64,000 nucleotides of DNA from the NCBI RefSeq assembly GCF_003751945.1, contig NZ_RJKL01000001.1, positions 310,001 through 374,000 on the forward strand, given 5' to 3'. The notes below the pieces were generated by a model. That model was not told the DNA's origin, did no database searches, and saw only the letters and a list, made by a program, of their open reading frames with translations. The stretch is from Couchioplanes caeruleus. Lineage in GTDB: Bacteria; Actinomycetota; Actinomycetes; Mycobacteriales; Micromonosporaceae. The position numbers were made by a program, and so were the translations under genes. Every line of letters starts with the position of its first letter. Position 1 is the stretch's first letter. Positions 57,243-64,000 of this stretch are shown piece after piece.

Positions 57243-58640
57243 ATGAACGTGGAGCATCTCATCAATGCCAGTTGGGGTCCGGGCAGCGGCACACGCACGA
57301 CGACCGTCCTGAATCCGGCGAGCGGCGAGCCGGTCACCACCGTGCCGGTGGCCTCCGACGCCGACGTGTCGGCGGCGGTGAAGGCCGCGCGCGACGCCGC
57401 GCCGGGATGGGCGCGTACGGCACCGGCGGCGCGGGCCGCGGCACTGCACGCGGCGGCGAACGCGGTGGAGGCGGCGGCGGACGAGCTCGCGCGCCTCATG
57501 AACGCGGAGATGGGCAAGCCCACCGGCGACGCCAGGGACTCGATCGGCGCGGGCGTCGGTACGCTGCGCCAGTACGCCGAGCTCGGCCCGGTCCACCGCG
57601 GACGCGCCCTGGCCGGCAACGACGAGGCGATCGATCTGATGGCGTACGCCCCCCGCGGCGTCGTCGCGGCCGTCACCCCCTGGAACGACCCGGTGGCGGT
57701 CTCGTGCGGACTGCTGGGCGCCGCCCTGGTCACCGGCAACACCGTGATCTACAAGCCCAGCGAGCGCACCCCGGCGACGGGCTGGCGGCTGACGCAGCTC
57801 CTCGCCCCGCACTTCCCCGCCCGGGTCCTCTCCCTGCTCCACGGCGACGGCCCGGTCGGCGCGGCACTCGCGGCGGCGGAGGTGGACGTCGTCGCGCACG
57901 TGGGCTCCACCGCGACCGGCAGGTCGATCGCCGCGGCGTGCGCCCGCACCGGCGCGAAGGCGCTGCTCGAGAACGGCGGCAGCGACCCGCTCGTCGTGGA
58001 CGCCGATGTGGACCCCGAATGGGCGGCGCAACAGGCCGCGCTGGGCGCGTTCGCCAACTCCGGGCAGATCTGCGTGGCGGTCGAGCGGATCTACGTCCAC
58101 CGGGACGTGGCCGAGCCCTTCCTGGCGGCACTCGGCGCCGAGGCGCGGCGCTGGACCATCGGCCCGCTGGTCGACACCCGGCTGCGCGACGCGGTGCACG
58201 CGCAGGTCAGCGACGCCGTAGCGGCGGGCGCACGCGTGCTCGCCGGCGGTGAGGTGCCTACCGGGCCGGGCGCGTACTACCCACCGACCGTGCTCGCCGG
58301 CTGCACCGACGCCATGGCCGTGGTGCGCGAGGAGACGTTCGGCCCGGTCGCGCCGGTGGTCACCGTCGACTCGTTCGACGAGGCGCTGGCGCGGGCGGCG
58401 GACTCGCCGTACGGGCTGGCCGCCACCGTCCTGACCGGCAAGATGAGCCACGCTCAGCGCGCCTGGCGCGAGTTGCCGGTCGGCACGGTGAAGGTGAACG
58501 CGGTCTTCGGCGGCGCCCCGGGCGGCGCCGCGCACCCGCGCCGCGGCAGCGGGCAGGGCTTCGGGTACGGCCCGGAGCTGCTCGACGAGCTGACGGTGAC
58601 GAAGGCGGTCCACCTCGAGGCCCCGCCCACCGGCTGGTGA
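57243..58640 (+). CDS. NAD(P)-dependent aldehyde dehydrogenase
   Basis: 465 aa from ATG 57243; the frame is open from 57201 but the family sequence starts here. Motifs: 'MAYAPRGVVAAVTPWNDPVA' (substrate/N anchor), 'NTVIYKPSERTPATGWRL' (Lys of cofactor site), 'HVGSTATGRSIAAACARTG', 'LLENGGSDPLVVDADVD' (general-base Glu) and 'NSGQICVAVERIYVHRDVAE' (nucleophile Cys). Of ALDH superfamily type; substrate unknown. Convergent with and only 8 bp from the F420-dependent oxidoreductase gene. Confidence 0.92.
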   Translation: MNVEHLINASWGPGSGTRTTTVLNPASGEPVTTVPVASDADVSAAVKAARDAAPGWARTAPAARAAALHAAANAVEAAADELARLMNAEMGKPTGDARDSIGAGVGTLRQYAELGPVHRGRALAGNDEAIDLMAYAPRGVVAAVTPWNDPVAVSCGLLGAALVTGNTVIYKPSERTPATGWRLTQLLAPHFPARVLSLLHGDGPVGAALAAAEVDVVAHVGSTATGRSIAAACARTGAKALLENGGSDPLVVDADVDPEWAAQQAALGAFANSGQICVAVERIYVHRDVAEPFLAALGAEARRWTIGPLVDTRLRDAVHAQVSDAVAAGARVLAGGEVPTGPGAYYPPTVLAGCTDAMAVVREETFGPVAPVVTVDSFDEALARAADSPYGLAATVLTGKMSHAQRAWRELPVGTVKVNAVFGGAPGGAAHPRRGSGQGFGYGPELLDELTVTKAVHLEAPPTGW

Positions 58641-58648
58641 GCGGGGGC

Positions 58649-59611
58649 TCAGCCCTCGGCGTGGCGCAGCCGGTCGCCGAGCTCCTTGTGGAAGAAGTCG
58701 ATGAAGCCGTCCGGGTCCGGGCCCGCATTCTGCAGGACGATGTGGTCGTAGCCGGCCGCCAGGTAATTTCCGACCGCCTCCACGTACGGCTCAGGGTCGG
58801 GCCCGGCGGCGAACTTCTCGCGGACGTCCTCCTCGCGGACGGTCTGCGACGCCGCCTCGAAGTTCGCCGGGTTCGGCAGCTCGCTCATCACCTTCCAGCC
58901 GGTCAGCGCCCAGCGGGTGGTCCGGTGCGCCTCCCGTACGCCCTCCTCCGCGGTCGGCGCCCAGGCCACCGGCACCTCGGCGTAGCGCGGACCGGCGCCG
59001 CCGGCCGCGCGGTAGGTCTCCACCAGGTCGGCGCGCGGCTCGGTCACGAACAGGCCGTCGCCGAGCTCGGCCGCCATCGTCGCGGCGTCGCGGCCGCCCG
59101 CGGCGACCGCGATCACCGGGAGCCGGTCGGGCAGGTCGAAGACGCGGGCGTCGTCGAGCCGCAGATACTTTCCTTCGTACGACTGGTAGCCGCCCTGCCA
59201 CAGCAGCCTGATGATCTCCAACGCCTCGCGCAGCCGCTCCTGGCGCACGCGGACGTTGCCGAAGCCCTGGCCGACGACGTGCTCGTTGAGCCGCTCCCCG
59301 GAACCGACGCCGAGGGTGAAGCGGTCGTCCGACATGATCGCGAGGGTGGCGGCGGCCTGGGCGATGATCGCCGGGTGGTAGCGCACCGACGGGCAGGTGA
59401 CGCCGGTGGCCAGGCCGATCCGCTCGGTACGCGCCGCGATGGCCCCGAGCACCGTCCAGGCGAACGGCGAATGCCCCTGGGCGTCCAGCCAGGGGTGGTA
59501 GTGGTCGCTGATCTCGACGAAGTCGAACCCGGCGCGTTCGGCGGCGACCGCCTGCGCGATGAGCTCCCGGGGCCCGAAACCCTCGGACGCCAGCTTGTAC
59601 CCGATCTTCAT
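58649..59611 (-). CDS. F420-dependent LLM-class oxidoreductase (TIGR03557-like)
   Basis: 320 aa from ATG 59611. The luciferase-like fold is clear: 'KIGYKLASEGFGPRELIAQA', 'FDFVEISDHYHPWLDAQGHS', 'RIGLATGVTCPSVRYHPAII', 'RFTLGVGSGERLNEHVVGQG' and 'LLWQGGYQSYEGKYLRLDDA'. This pattern is that of the TIGR03557 group related to F420-dependent glucose-6-phosphate dehydrogenase. It would use coenzyme F420, in line with an actinobacterium. Substrate not predictable. Confidence 0.88.
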   Translation of the reverse strand: MKIGYKLASEGFGPRELIAQAVAAERAGFDFVEISDHYHPWLDAQGHSPFAWTVLGAIAARTERIGLATGVTCPSVRYHPAIIAQAAATLAIMSDDRFTLGVGSGERLNEHVVGQGFGNVRVRQERLREALEIIRLLWQGGYQSYEGKYLRLDDARVFDLPDRLPVIAVAAGGRDAATMAAELGDGLFVTEPRADLVETYRAAGGAGPRYAEVPVAWAPTAEEGVREAHRTTRWALTGWKVMSELPNPANFEAASQTVREEDVREKFAAGPDPEPYVEAVGNYLAAGYDHIVLQNAGPDPDGFIDFFHKELGDRLRHAEG

Positions 59612-59625
59612 GCCGCCCCCTCGTC

Positions 59626-59665
59626 TGCCGCTTCCTGCCAGGTGTGCCCCGGGCAGGAAGCGGCA
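59626..59665 (-). terminator. 14-bp hairpin terminator
   Basis: TGCCGCTTCCTGCC (59626-59639) pairs perfectly with GGCAGGAAGCGGCA (59652-59665) around 12 nt. It lies after the minus-strand operon ending at 59684 and before the oxidoreductase start at 59611. Confidence 0.75.
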
Positions 59666-59683
59666 AACGCGGTGGTGGGTGCC

Positions 59684-60322
59684 TTAGGAGCGGGCGTCCG
59701 CCACGGCCTGCTTGCTCTGGTCCTTGGCGTCCTGCGCCGAGGACCGGGCCTGCTCCCTCGTGGTCTCCGCGGCGTCGCGGGCGGTCTCCTTGAGCTGCCC
59801 CGCCGCCTGCTGCACCGTGCCGGTGACGTCGTCCTTGAGCTCCGTCGCGGCCTCCTTGACCCGGTCGGTCAGCTCGCCGCCGTGCTCCCTGAGCTGCTCC
59901 CCGGCCTGCTTCTCGGCCTCGGTGACCGGGATCAGCGTGGCGGCGAGCATCCCCACGCCGAAGGCGATGATGCCCGCGGCGAGCGGGTTGCCCTGGGTCT
60001 GCCGGGTCACCGCCTGCGGTGCACCCTTCACGGCGCCGGCGACGTCGTGCGCCTTCTCGGAGGCCCGGTCGCCCAGCTCCGACGCCTTGTCGCCGAGCTG
60101 GGACGCCTTGTCGCCGAGCTGCGCCCTGGTGTCCTGCACCATGCCCGCGGCGGCGTGCGCTCCGTGCTCCGAGGTGCCCATGACCTTCTCCTTCACCGCG
60201 GTCCAGCGGCGCCTGGCCACCTGCCGCGGGCTCGTCTTCTCGGTCAGCAGGTCCACGTCACGCGTCAGCGAGGCCCGCGTCTGCTCGATCTCCTGCCTCA
60301 GCCGGTCGGGTTCTTCAGCCAT
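59684..60322 (-). CDS. DUF3618-containing membrane-associated protein
   Basis: 212 aa from ATG 60322. 'LRQEIEQTRASLTRDVDLLT' followed by 'PRQVARRRWTAVKEKVMG' is the DUF3618 start. A helix-rich region with repeats ('GDKASQLGDKASELGDRASE') precedes one transmembrane segment ('PLAAGIIAFGVGMLAATLIP') and an Ala/Glu/Lys amphipathic tail. Members are thought to be stress- or envelope-related; function not known. It overlaps the DUF1469 gene by 25 nt. Confidence 0.82.
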   Translation of the reverse strand: MAEEPDRLRQEIEQTRASLTRDVDLLTEKTSPRQVARRRWTAVKEKVMGTSEHGAHAAAGMVQDTRAQLGDKASQLGDKASELGDRASEKAHDVAGAVKGAPQAVTRQTQGNPLAAGIIAFGVGMLAATLIPVTEAEKQAGEQLREHGGELTDRVKEAATELKDDVTGTVQQAAGQLKETARDAAETTREQARSSAQDAKDQSKQAVADARS

Positions 60323-60720
60323 TGCGCGTCCTCCTTGATCGTGTCGACGGTGCGCCGGGGCATGGGATCGACGGTCTTGAGCTGCTTGCGCCCGGTGACG
60401 TAGAGGACCGCGCCCGCCGCGCCCCAGAGGACGGCGACGATGAGGGCGGCCCAGCCCAGGTCCATCACGTTGCCCAGTCCGAAGACCACGGCGAGGCTCA
60501 GCAGGACCACCGCGAGGTAGCCCGCGAACCCGGCGCCGCCGAGCATCCCGGCGGCCTTGCCGGCCTTGGCGGCCTCCTGCTTGAGCTCGGCCTTGGCCAG
60601 TTCCACCTCCTGGCGGAAGAGCTGGGACAGGTCGTCGCTGATGTTGCCGATCAGCTCGCCGACGGAGGTCGCGGAAACCTCCTCGGCGCGGTCGTGGCCG
60701 GTCGGGTACGGCACGGTCAT
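60298..60720 (-). CDS. Phage-holin-like membrane protein (DUF1469/PF07332)
   Basis: 140 aa from ATG 60720. 'SVGELIGNISDDLSQLFRQE', 'VELAKAELKQEAAKAGKAAG' followed by two transmembrane helices ('AGYLAVVLLSLAVVFGLG', 'ALIVAVLWGAAGAVLYVTG') is the hallmark of PF07332. Not a true lysis holin; commonly clustered with DUF3618 as here. It overlaps both neighbours (4 and 25 nt). Confidence 0.85.
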   Translation of the reverse strand: MTVPYPTGHDRAEEVSATSVGELIGNISDDLSQLFRQEVELAKAELKQEAAKAGKAAGMLGGAGFAGYLAVVLLSLAVVFGLGNVMDLGWAALIVAVLWGAAGAVLYVTGRKQLKTVDPMPRRTVDTIKEDAQWLKNPTG

Positions 60721-61565
60721 CGGGTGCCACCCGGATATTCCTCGTCCACGACCACGGGCCTGCCCGTGCCGGTGGAGGCGTACTCGGTGCCGGCGACCGG
60801 ATATCCGCCGGTGGTGGTGCCGGCCGGGTCGGTGTACGCCGTGGTCGCACCGGGTGCGGCGGTCGAGCCGGTGCCGTAGCCACTGTCGTACGGGTCGCCC
60901 GTGCCGTAGCCGCCGTCGTTCCTGGTGCCCGTGCCGGAGACGAAGGCGTCCGTCCGCGGTTTGCCGGTGTCGCCCGCCCGCGGCTCGTCGGCCTTCATGA
61001 TGCCCTTGCCGAGCCGGCCGGCCACGAACCCGGCCGCCAGCGCGGTGGCGAGGAAGGCGCCCGGACGGCGGCGGGCGAAGTCGGTCACCTCGCGCAGCAC
61101 GCCCTCGGGGCCGTTGCGGTCCAGGTAGTCGGCCATCTGCCGGCCGCCGTCGGCGATCCGGGAGACGACCGCCGCGGCCGGCGAGTCCTGCCGGTCGCCG
61201 CGCATCTCGTCGAGCTGGTCGGCGGCCTGCCGCAGGCTCCCGACGAGCTTGTCGTTCTGGTCACGGGCCTGGCTGCCGACCCGGTCGCGGACGTCGGACG
61301 CGACGGACCTCATCTGGGTCTTCGCCTCGGCACCGACCCGCTGGACCTGCTCCCTGGCGGTGTCCTTGACCTCGCCCGCGGCCTGTCCGGCGGCGTGCGC
61401 GCTCTCCCCCGCGGCCTGCTTGACCTGCTCCCTGGTTCCCTCGTCCGTCCGGGTGCCGGAAGGCACCTCGGTGGCGGGGTGGGCCGGGACGACCGGCTGG
61501 ACCGGCACCTCGCCGTAGCCGAGGGTGGCGTCCGGTGCACGGGCTCCCGTAGCGGGGTCACTCAT
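60717..61565 (-). CDS. Helical envelope-associated protein, first gene of DUF3618 operon
   Basis: 282 aa from ATG 61565 (GGAGGTAGCG upstream). The central 130 residues are apolipoprotein/LEA-like helical repeats ('EVKDTAREQVQRVGAEAKTQ', 'SVASDVRDRVGSQARDQNDK'). One short hydrophobic helix follows ('GAFLATALAAGFVAGRLGK'). The C-terminus is Gly/Tyr/Thr-rich and disordered ('GYGTGDPYDSGYGTGSTAAP'). Typically found with DUF1469 and DUF3618 genes in actinobacteria. Probably stress-related membrane protein; exact role unknown. Confidence 0.75.
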   Translation of the reverse strand: MSDPATGARAPDATLGYGEVPVQPVVPAHPATEVPSGTRTDEGTREQVKQAAGESAHAAGQAAGEVKDTAREQVQRVGAEAKTQMRSVASDVRDRVGSQARDQNDKLVGSLRQAADQLDEMRGDRQDSPAAAVVSRIADGGRQMADYLDRNGPEGVLREVTDFARRRPGAFLATALAAGFVAGRLGKGIMKADEPRAGDTGKPRTDAFVSGTGTRNDGGYGTGDPYDSGYGTGSTAAPGATTAYTDPAGTTTGGYPVAGTEYASTGTGRPVVVDEEYPGGTR

Positions 61566-61797
61566 CGCTACCTCCATGATGGTTCGTCCGTTGGTGCATC
61601 GCTCCTTTCGCTACCCATCGCGGCGGCCCGCCGAACATAGTTGCCATGGCACAATGAATGTATTTTCGCTGCATGATTCGCCTCTCCCGGGGTATCCCGG
61701 GCGGTTCACCACCGTAGGCGCCGCGGTTCTCCAGGCCCGGCGCCGCCGCGCCCGGTGATCACGCTGCGTATCGTGCACAGGAGACGGTCACTTTCGG

Positions 61798-62160
61798 AGC
61801 GCCTCGTAGTAGGGCTTCATCGCCGCGTAGTAGTCGTCGAAGCTCGGCGCCGGTGCGCCCTCCCCGCGTCGCCACCAGCATGTCGAGGTAGAACTCCCAG
61901 CCCGGGCCCATCTCGCCGACCCCGTCGGTGGTGTCGAGGTGGTGCACGAGCCTCAGCTCGGTCCGGTCGCCGGCGCGCGACAGCAGCAGCTCGATCCGCC
62001 AACTTCCGGAAATCGCCGGTCGTCGGCAGGGCCAGCCGGTGCGGCGGGTCGCAGGCGTCGATCCGTACGTCGAACCAGGGTGCCTGGTCCTCGTTCGCCC
62101 TCTGCATCTTGATCGTGCGGCCGGGAGCGGCGTCGCCCTCCCACGGTCCGAACCAGCGCG
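61798..62160 (-). pseudogene. SRPBCC/AHSA1-domain gene remnant
   Basis: Three pieces in different frames form one recognisable protein: 'RWFGPWEGDAAPGRTIKMQR' with 'WFDVRIDACDPPHRLALPTT'; then 'SWRIELLLSRAGDRTELRLV' with 'GVGEMGPGWEFYLDMLVATR'; then 'APAPSFDDYYAAMKPYYEAL' to the stop at 61798. The N-terminus before about 62160 is missing. Two frameshifts and truncation make it non-functional, or the sequence has errors. The 61566-61797 gap holds no gene. Confidence 0.65.
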
Positions 62161-62253
62161 CGGTGCTCCCCGCCCGTGGGGCGGGTGAACCGGCCCAGCC
62201 ACGCGATCAGGTCCGCGAAGCGCGACGCGTCGAGCTCGCGTCTGGCAAGAGAA

Positions 62254-62280
62254 CGGCGGTCGCCCTGAGGACGACCGCCG
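62254..62280 (-). terminator. 9-bp hairpin terminator
   Basis: CGGCGGTCG (62254-62262) and CGACCGCCG (62272-62280) pair perfectly around a 9-nt loop, 6 bp after the stop of the minus-strand gene 62287-62697. Confidence 0.7.
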
Positions 62281-62286
62281 GGGCGA

Positions 62287-62697
62287 CTACCTCCCCGCGG
62301 GCAGGCCGGCCACGAAGACGGGACAGTGCGCGACCGGATCCGCGGGCGGGACGAGGTGGGCATCGCCGAGCACGTCCGCCGAGGCCTTGGTGATGTTCCT
62401 GACCCCCCGCTCGTCCTCGTACGCCTGCAGCGCGCTCACATACCGGTTGTTACCGAGCGGGTAGAGCACTAGCTGTATCCCGTCGATGTAGGCGCAGGCC
62501 GACTCGTCCCGGCCCCAGCCCATGATGTGGTGGCCGCCGTAGCGCTGCGCGAAGAATCCGGTCCGGTCGGCGCCGGCCGATGCGGCGACGGCCTGCGCGA
62601 CCGGTTCCGGCGCGGCGGCCGCGCCGGCGGGGCCGGCGGTGCCGACCAGGCCGGCAGTGACCACCAGCGCGGCCGCCAGGGTGGGGATTGCTCGCAT
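62287..62697 (-). CDS. Small secreted protein, unknown function
   Basis: 136 aa from ATG 62697, with GAGGAG upstream; the longer open frame lacks a signal peptide. 'MRAIPTLAAALVVTAGLVGT' ending 'AGAAAAPE' is the signal. The mature part has 'FFAQRYGGHHIMGWGRDESA' and 'QLVLYPLGNNRYVSALQAYE', with two cysteines. No family recognised. It is divergent from melC1. Confidence 0.65.
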   Translation of the reverse strand: MRAIPTLAAALVVTAGLVGTAGPAGAAAAPEPVAQAVAASAGADRTGFFAQRYGGHHIMGWGRDESACAYIDGIQLVLYPLGNNRYVSALQAYEDERGVRNITKASADVLGDAHLVPPADPVAHCPVFVAGLPAGR

Positions 62698-62929
62698 GGA
62701 AACTCCTCGGATTCTTGCCTGTTTTCCGTCCAGGCACGGGCAGTCCATCGTCCACCTATCAGTGACGAATGTCGATCCCCAATGGCTGAAAGGCTCGTCA
62801 TCCGCCACGACCGTCCAATTGCGAGCCACCGGCTACTGGCAGTAGCTTTTCTCCAGTCGACGCGGTCGATGGAAAAGGGCGACCACAAGATGCCCGTACC
62901 GAATGGCTTTCTTCCAGAAGAGGATTCCT

Positions 62930-63373
62930 ATGGCCGACATGAGCCGACGTGAGGTCCTGCGCTACGGCGCCGCCGCAGCGGTGAGCGCCGCGACCGTCGC
63001 GGTGGGGGTGCAGAGCATCACCGCCGCCCGGTCCGACGCGGCACCGCAGCGCGCCGCCGCGGATCCGCGCGACTTCGACGAGATCTACAAAGGCAAGAAG
63101 ATCAAGGGTAAACACAACTCCAACGGCAAGCACGAGCTGCACATCAACAACAAGAAGCTCGCGCTGACCCCCATCGACACGCTGTTCGTGCCGGAGGACG
63201 GGTCCGCACCGCACGTGGGCGTCGGCTACATCAGCGCCGTCAACCACTACGACCCGATGGAGATCGACGGCGACAAGCACAAGGACGGCCTGAAGAAGCT
63301 GGCCAAGAAGGTGGTCGACACCCTGGGCGAGTTCGAGCTCAGCGACGAGGCGGGCCTGGCGCACCACCACTGA
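62930..63373 (+). CDS. melC1: Tyrosinase cofactor/chaperone MelC1
   Basis: 147 aa from ATG 62930, preceded by AGAAGAGGA. A Tat signal starts it ('MSRREVLRYGAAAAVSAATV'). The mature part has the MelC1 pattern: 'FDEIYKGKKIKGKHNSNGKH', 'LHINNKKLALTPID', 'GYISAVNHYDPMEIDGDKHK'. MelC1 loads copper into apotyrosinase MelC2 and carries it through the Tat system as a complex. It is 56 bp before melC2, the standard melC operon. The histidine-rich C-terminus ('LAHHH') may bind copper. Confidence 0.92.
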   Translation: MADMSRREVLRYGAAAAVSAATVAVGVQSITAARSDAAPQRAAADPRDFDEIYKGKKIKGKHNSNGKHELHINNKKLALTPIDTLFVPEDGSAPHVGVGYISAVNHYDPMEIDGDKHKDGLKKLAKKVVDTLGEFELSDEAGLAHHH

Positions 63374-63429
63374 CCACGGTGTCCACACGCCCCACCCCCC
63401 TCCTCGACCATTCGAAAGGTGACCGAACA

Positions 63430-64000
63430 ATGGCTGTCGCACGCAAGAGTGTCGCCGCTCTGACCTCCACGGAGAAGACCGCGTTCATCAACGCACTCCG
63501 CCAGTTCAAGACGACGTCCGCCAACGGGCGCAACTACAACTGGTACATCGACCAGCACATCGCATTCTTCGCCCGGACCTCGGACAACATCAGCCACGCG
63601 CACCAGTCACCGTCGTTCTTCCCGTGGCACCGCGAGTGTCTGCGGCTGCTGGAGTTCGACCTGCAGACGGTCAGCGACAACCCGAACATCTTCATCCCGT
63701 ACTGGGACTGGACGGCCAGCGCCACGCCGTTCACCGCCGACTTCCTCGGCGCGATCACCAGCGGCAGCGTCTCCAGCGGCAACTTCAGCCCGTCCTGGGG
63801 CTGGGCGATCTACCGGAGCAGCATCGCCACCACGTTCCTGCAGCGCCGGCTCGGCCAGAACGCCACCCGCCCCACCGCCACCACGGTGAGCACGGTCCAG
63901 GGCTACTCGGTGTACGACCAGTCGCCGTGGAACTCGACGGTGATCAACAGCTACCGCAACCGCAACGAGATCGACCTGCACAACCGGGTGCACAACTACG
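63430..64000 (+). CDS. melC2: Tyrosinase MelC2, 3' end outside window
   Basis: 190 codons are visible from ATG 63430 (AAAGGTGA upstream). 'SHAHQSPSFFPWHRECLRLL' contains CuA-site histidines; 'IPYWDWTASATPF' is the tyrosinase signature. The second copper-binding region begins at the window edge ('EIDLHNRVHNY'). No signal peptide, as expected because MelC1 supplies export. It oxidises tyrosine to dopaquinone in melanin formation. The lysine/serine-rich N-terminus differs from the Streptomyces 'MTVRKNQA' start but aligns in position. Confidence 0.93.
   Translation, partial: MAVARKSVAALTSTEKTAFINALRQFKTTSANGRNYNWYIDQHIAFFARTSDNISHAHQSPSFFPWHRECLRLLEFDLQTVSDNPNIFIPYWDWTASATPFTADFLGAITSGSVSSGNFSPSWGWAIYRSSIATTFLQRRLGQNATRPTATTVSTVQGYSVYDQSPWNSTVINSYRNRNEIDLHNRVHNY

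Noticed and set aside
57204..58613. 469-codon antisense ORF across the aldehyde dehydrogenase
   Set aside because: The plus strand encodes all ALDH motifs; the antisense frame is Arg/Gly/Val-rich without domain features.

Overview
The window is very GC-rich, with GTG/ATG starts, GGAGG-type ribosome sites and chains of ATGA/GTGA-overlapping genes. It carries F420-type enzymes, an actinomycete integrative and conjugative element (AICE), MelC1/MelC2 tyrosinase and a STAND/BTAD regulator. Together these point to a filamentous actinobacterium, most likely Micromonosporaceae (Actinoplanes-like); that placement is inference from gene content only.

Layout. (1) 1-8.0 kb, minus strand: partial PhoX phosphatase, D-amino-acid oxidase, a secreted FnIII-like protein, glycogen debranching enzyme GlgX, then selB and selA. 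(2) 8.0-17.1 kb: small secreted proteins, an IS256-family transposase, a 1009-residue STAND+BTAD regulator divergent from a secreted protein, and a frameshifted integrase remnant. (3) 17.15-40.32 kb: an AICE of about 23 kb, bounded by a 64-bp perfect direct repeat that is the 3' two-thirds of the selenocysteine tRNA gene. Its left arm (17.3-24.5 kb, in places less GC-rich and partly decayed) holds defence-like cargo: a ScoMcrA-like SRA/nuclease protein, a HEPN/Toprim-type protein, an HNH endonuclease and a small membrane pair. Next come a Pif-like Nudix protein convergent with a TPR regulator, a 29-bp palindrome, many tiny genes, a DUF2637 protein, SSB, an FtsK/TraB-like transfer ATPase, a prim-pol, a DUF3631 replication ATPase, two repeat arrays (candidate clt/ori), xis and int. 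(4) 40.26-41.64 kb: intact tRNA-Sec (anticodon UCA, minus strand) and selD. (5) 41.8-46.1 kb: an FAD monooxygenase, small proteins and two paralogous heptad-repeat proteins, one with seven 21-bp tandem DNA repeats. (6) 46.2-57.1 kb, minus strand: a tightly overlapping operon with a carbamoyltransferase, five glycosyltransferase modules and a complete set of enzymes for ADP-heptose (GmhA, HldE, GmhB fused to GT9), ending in topoisomerase IB. (7) 57.2-64 kb: aldehyde dehydrogenase, F420-dependent oxidoreductase, a DUF3618/DUF1469 envelope-type operon, an SRPBCC pseudogene, and melC1-melC2 running off the end.

Main biological reading: selB-selA, tRNA-Sec and selD look like one selenocysteine locus (selC-selA-selB transcribed left, selD right). 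It has been split by serial integration of mobile DNA into the 3' end of tRNA-Sec. The tRNA is rebuilt at the right end, but selA/selB now lie about 32 kb from it. The second notable system is the Gram-positive ADP-heptose/glycosylation/carbamoylation operon.
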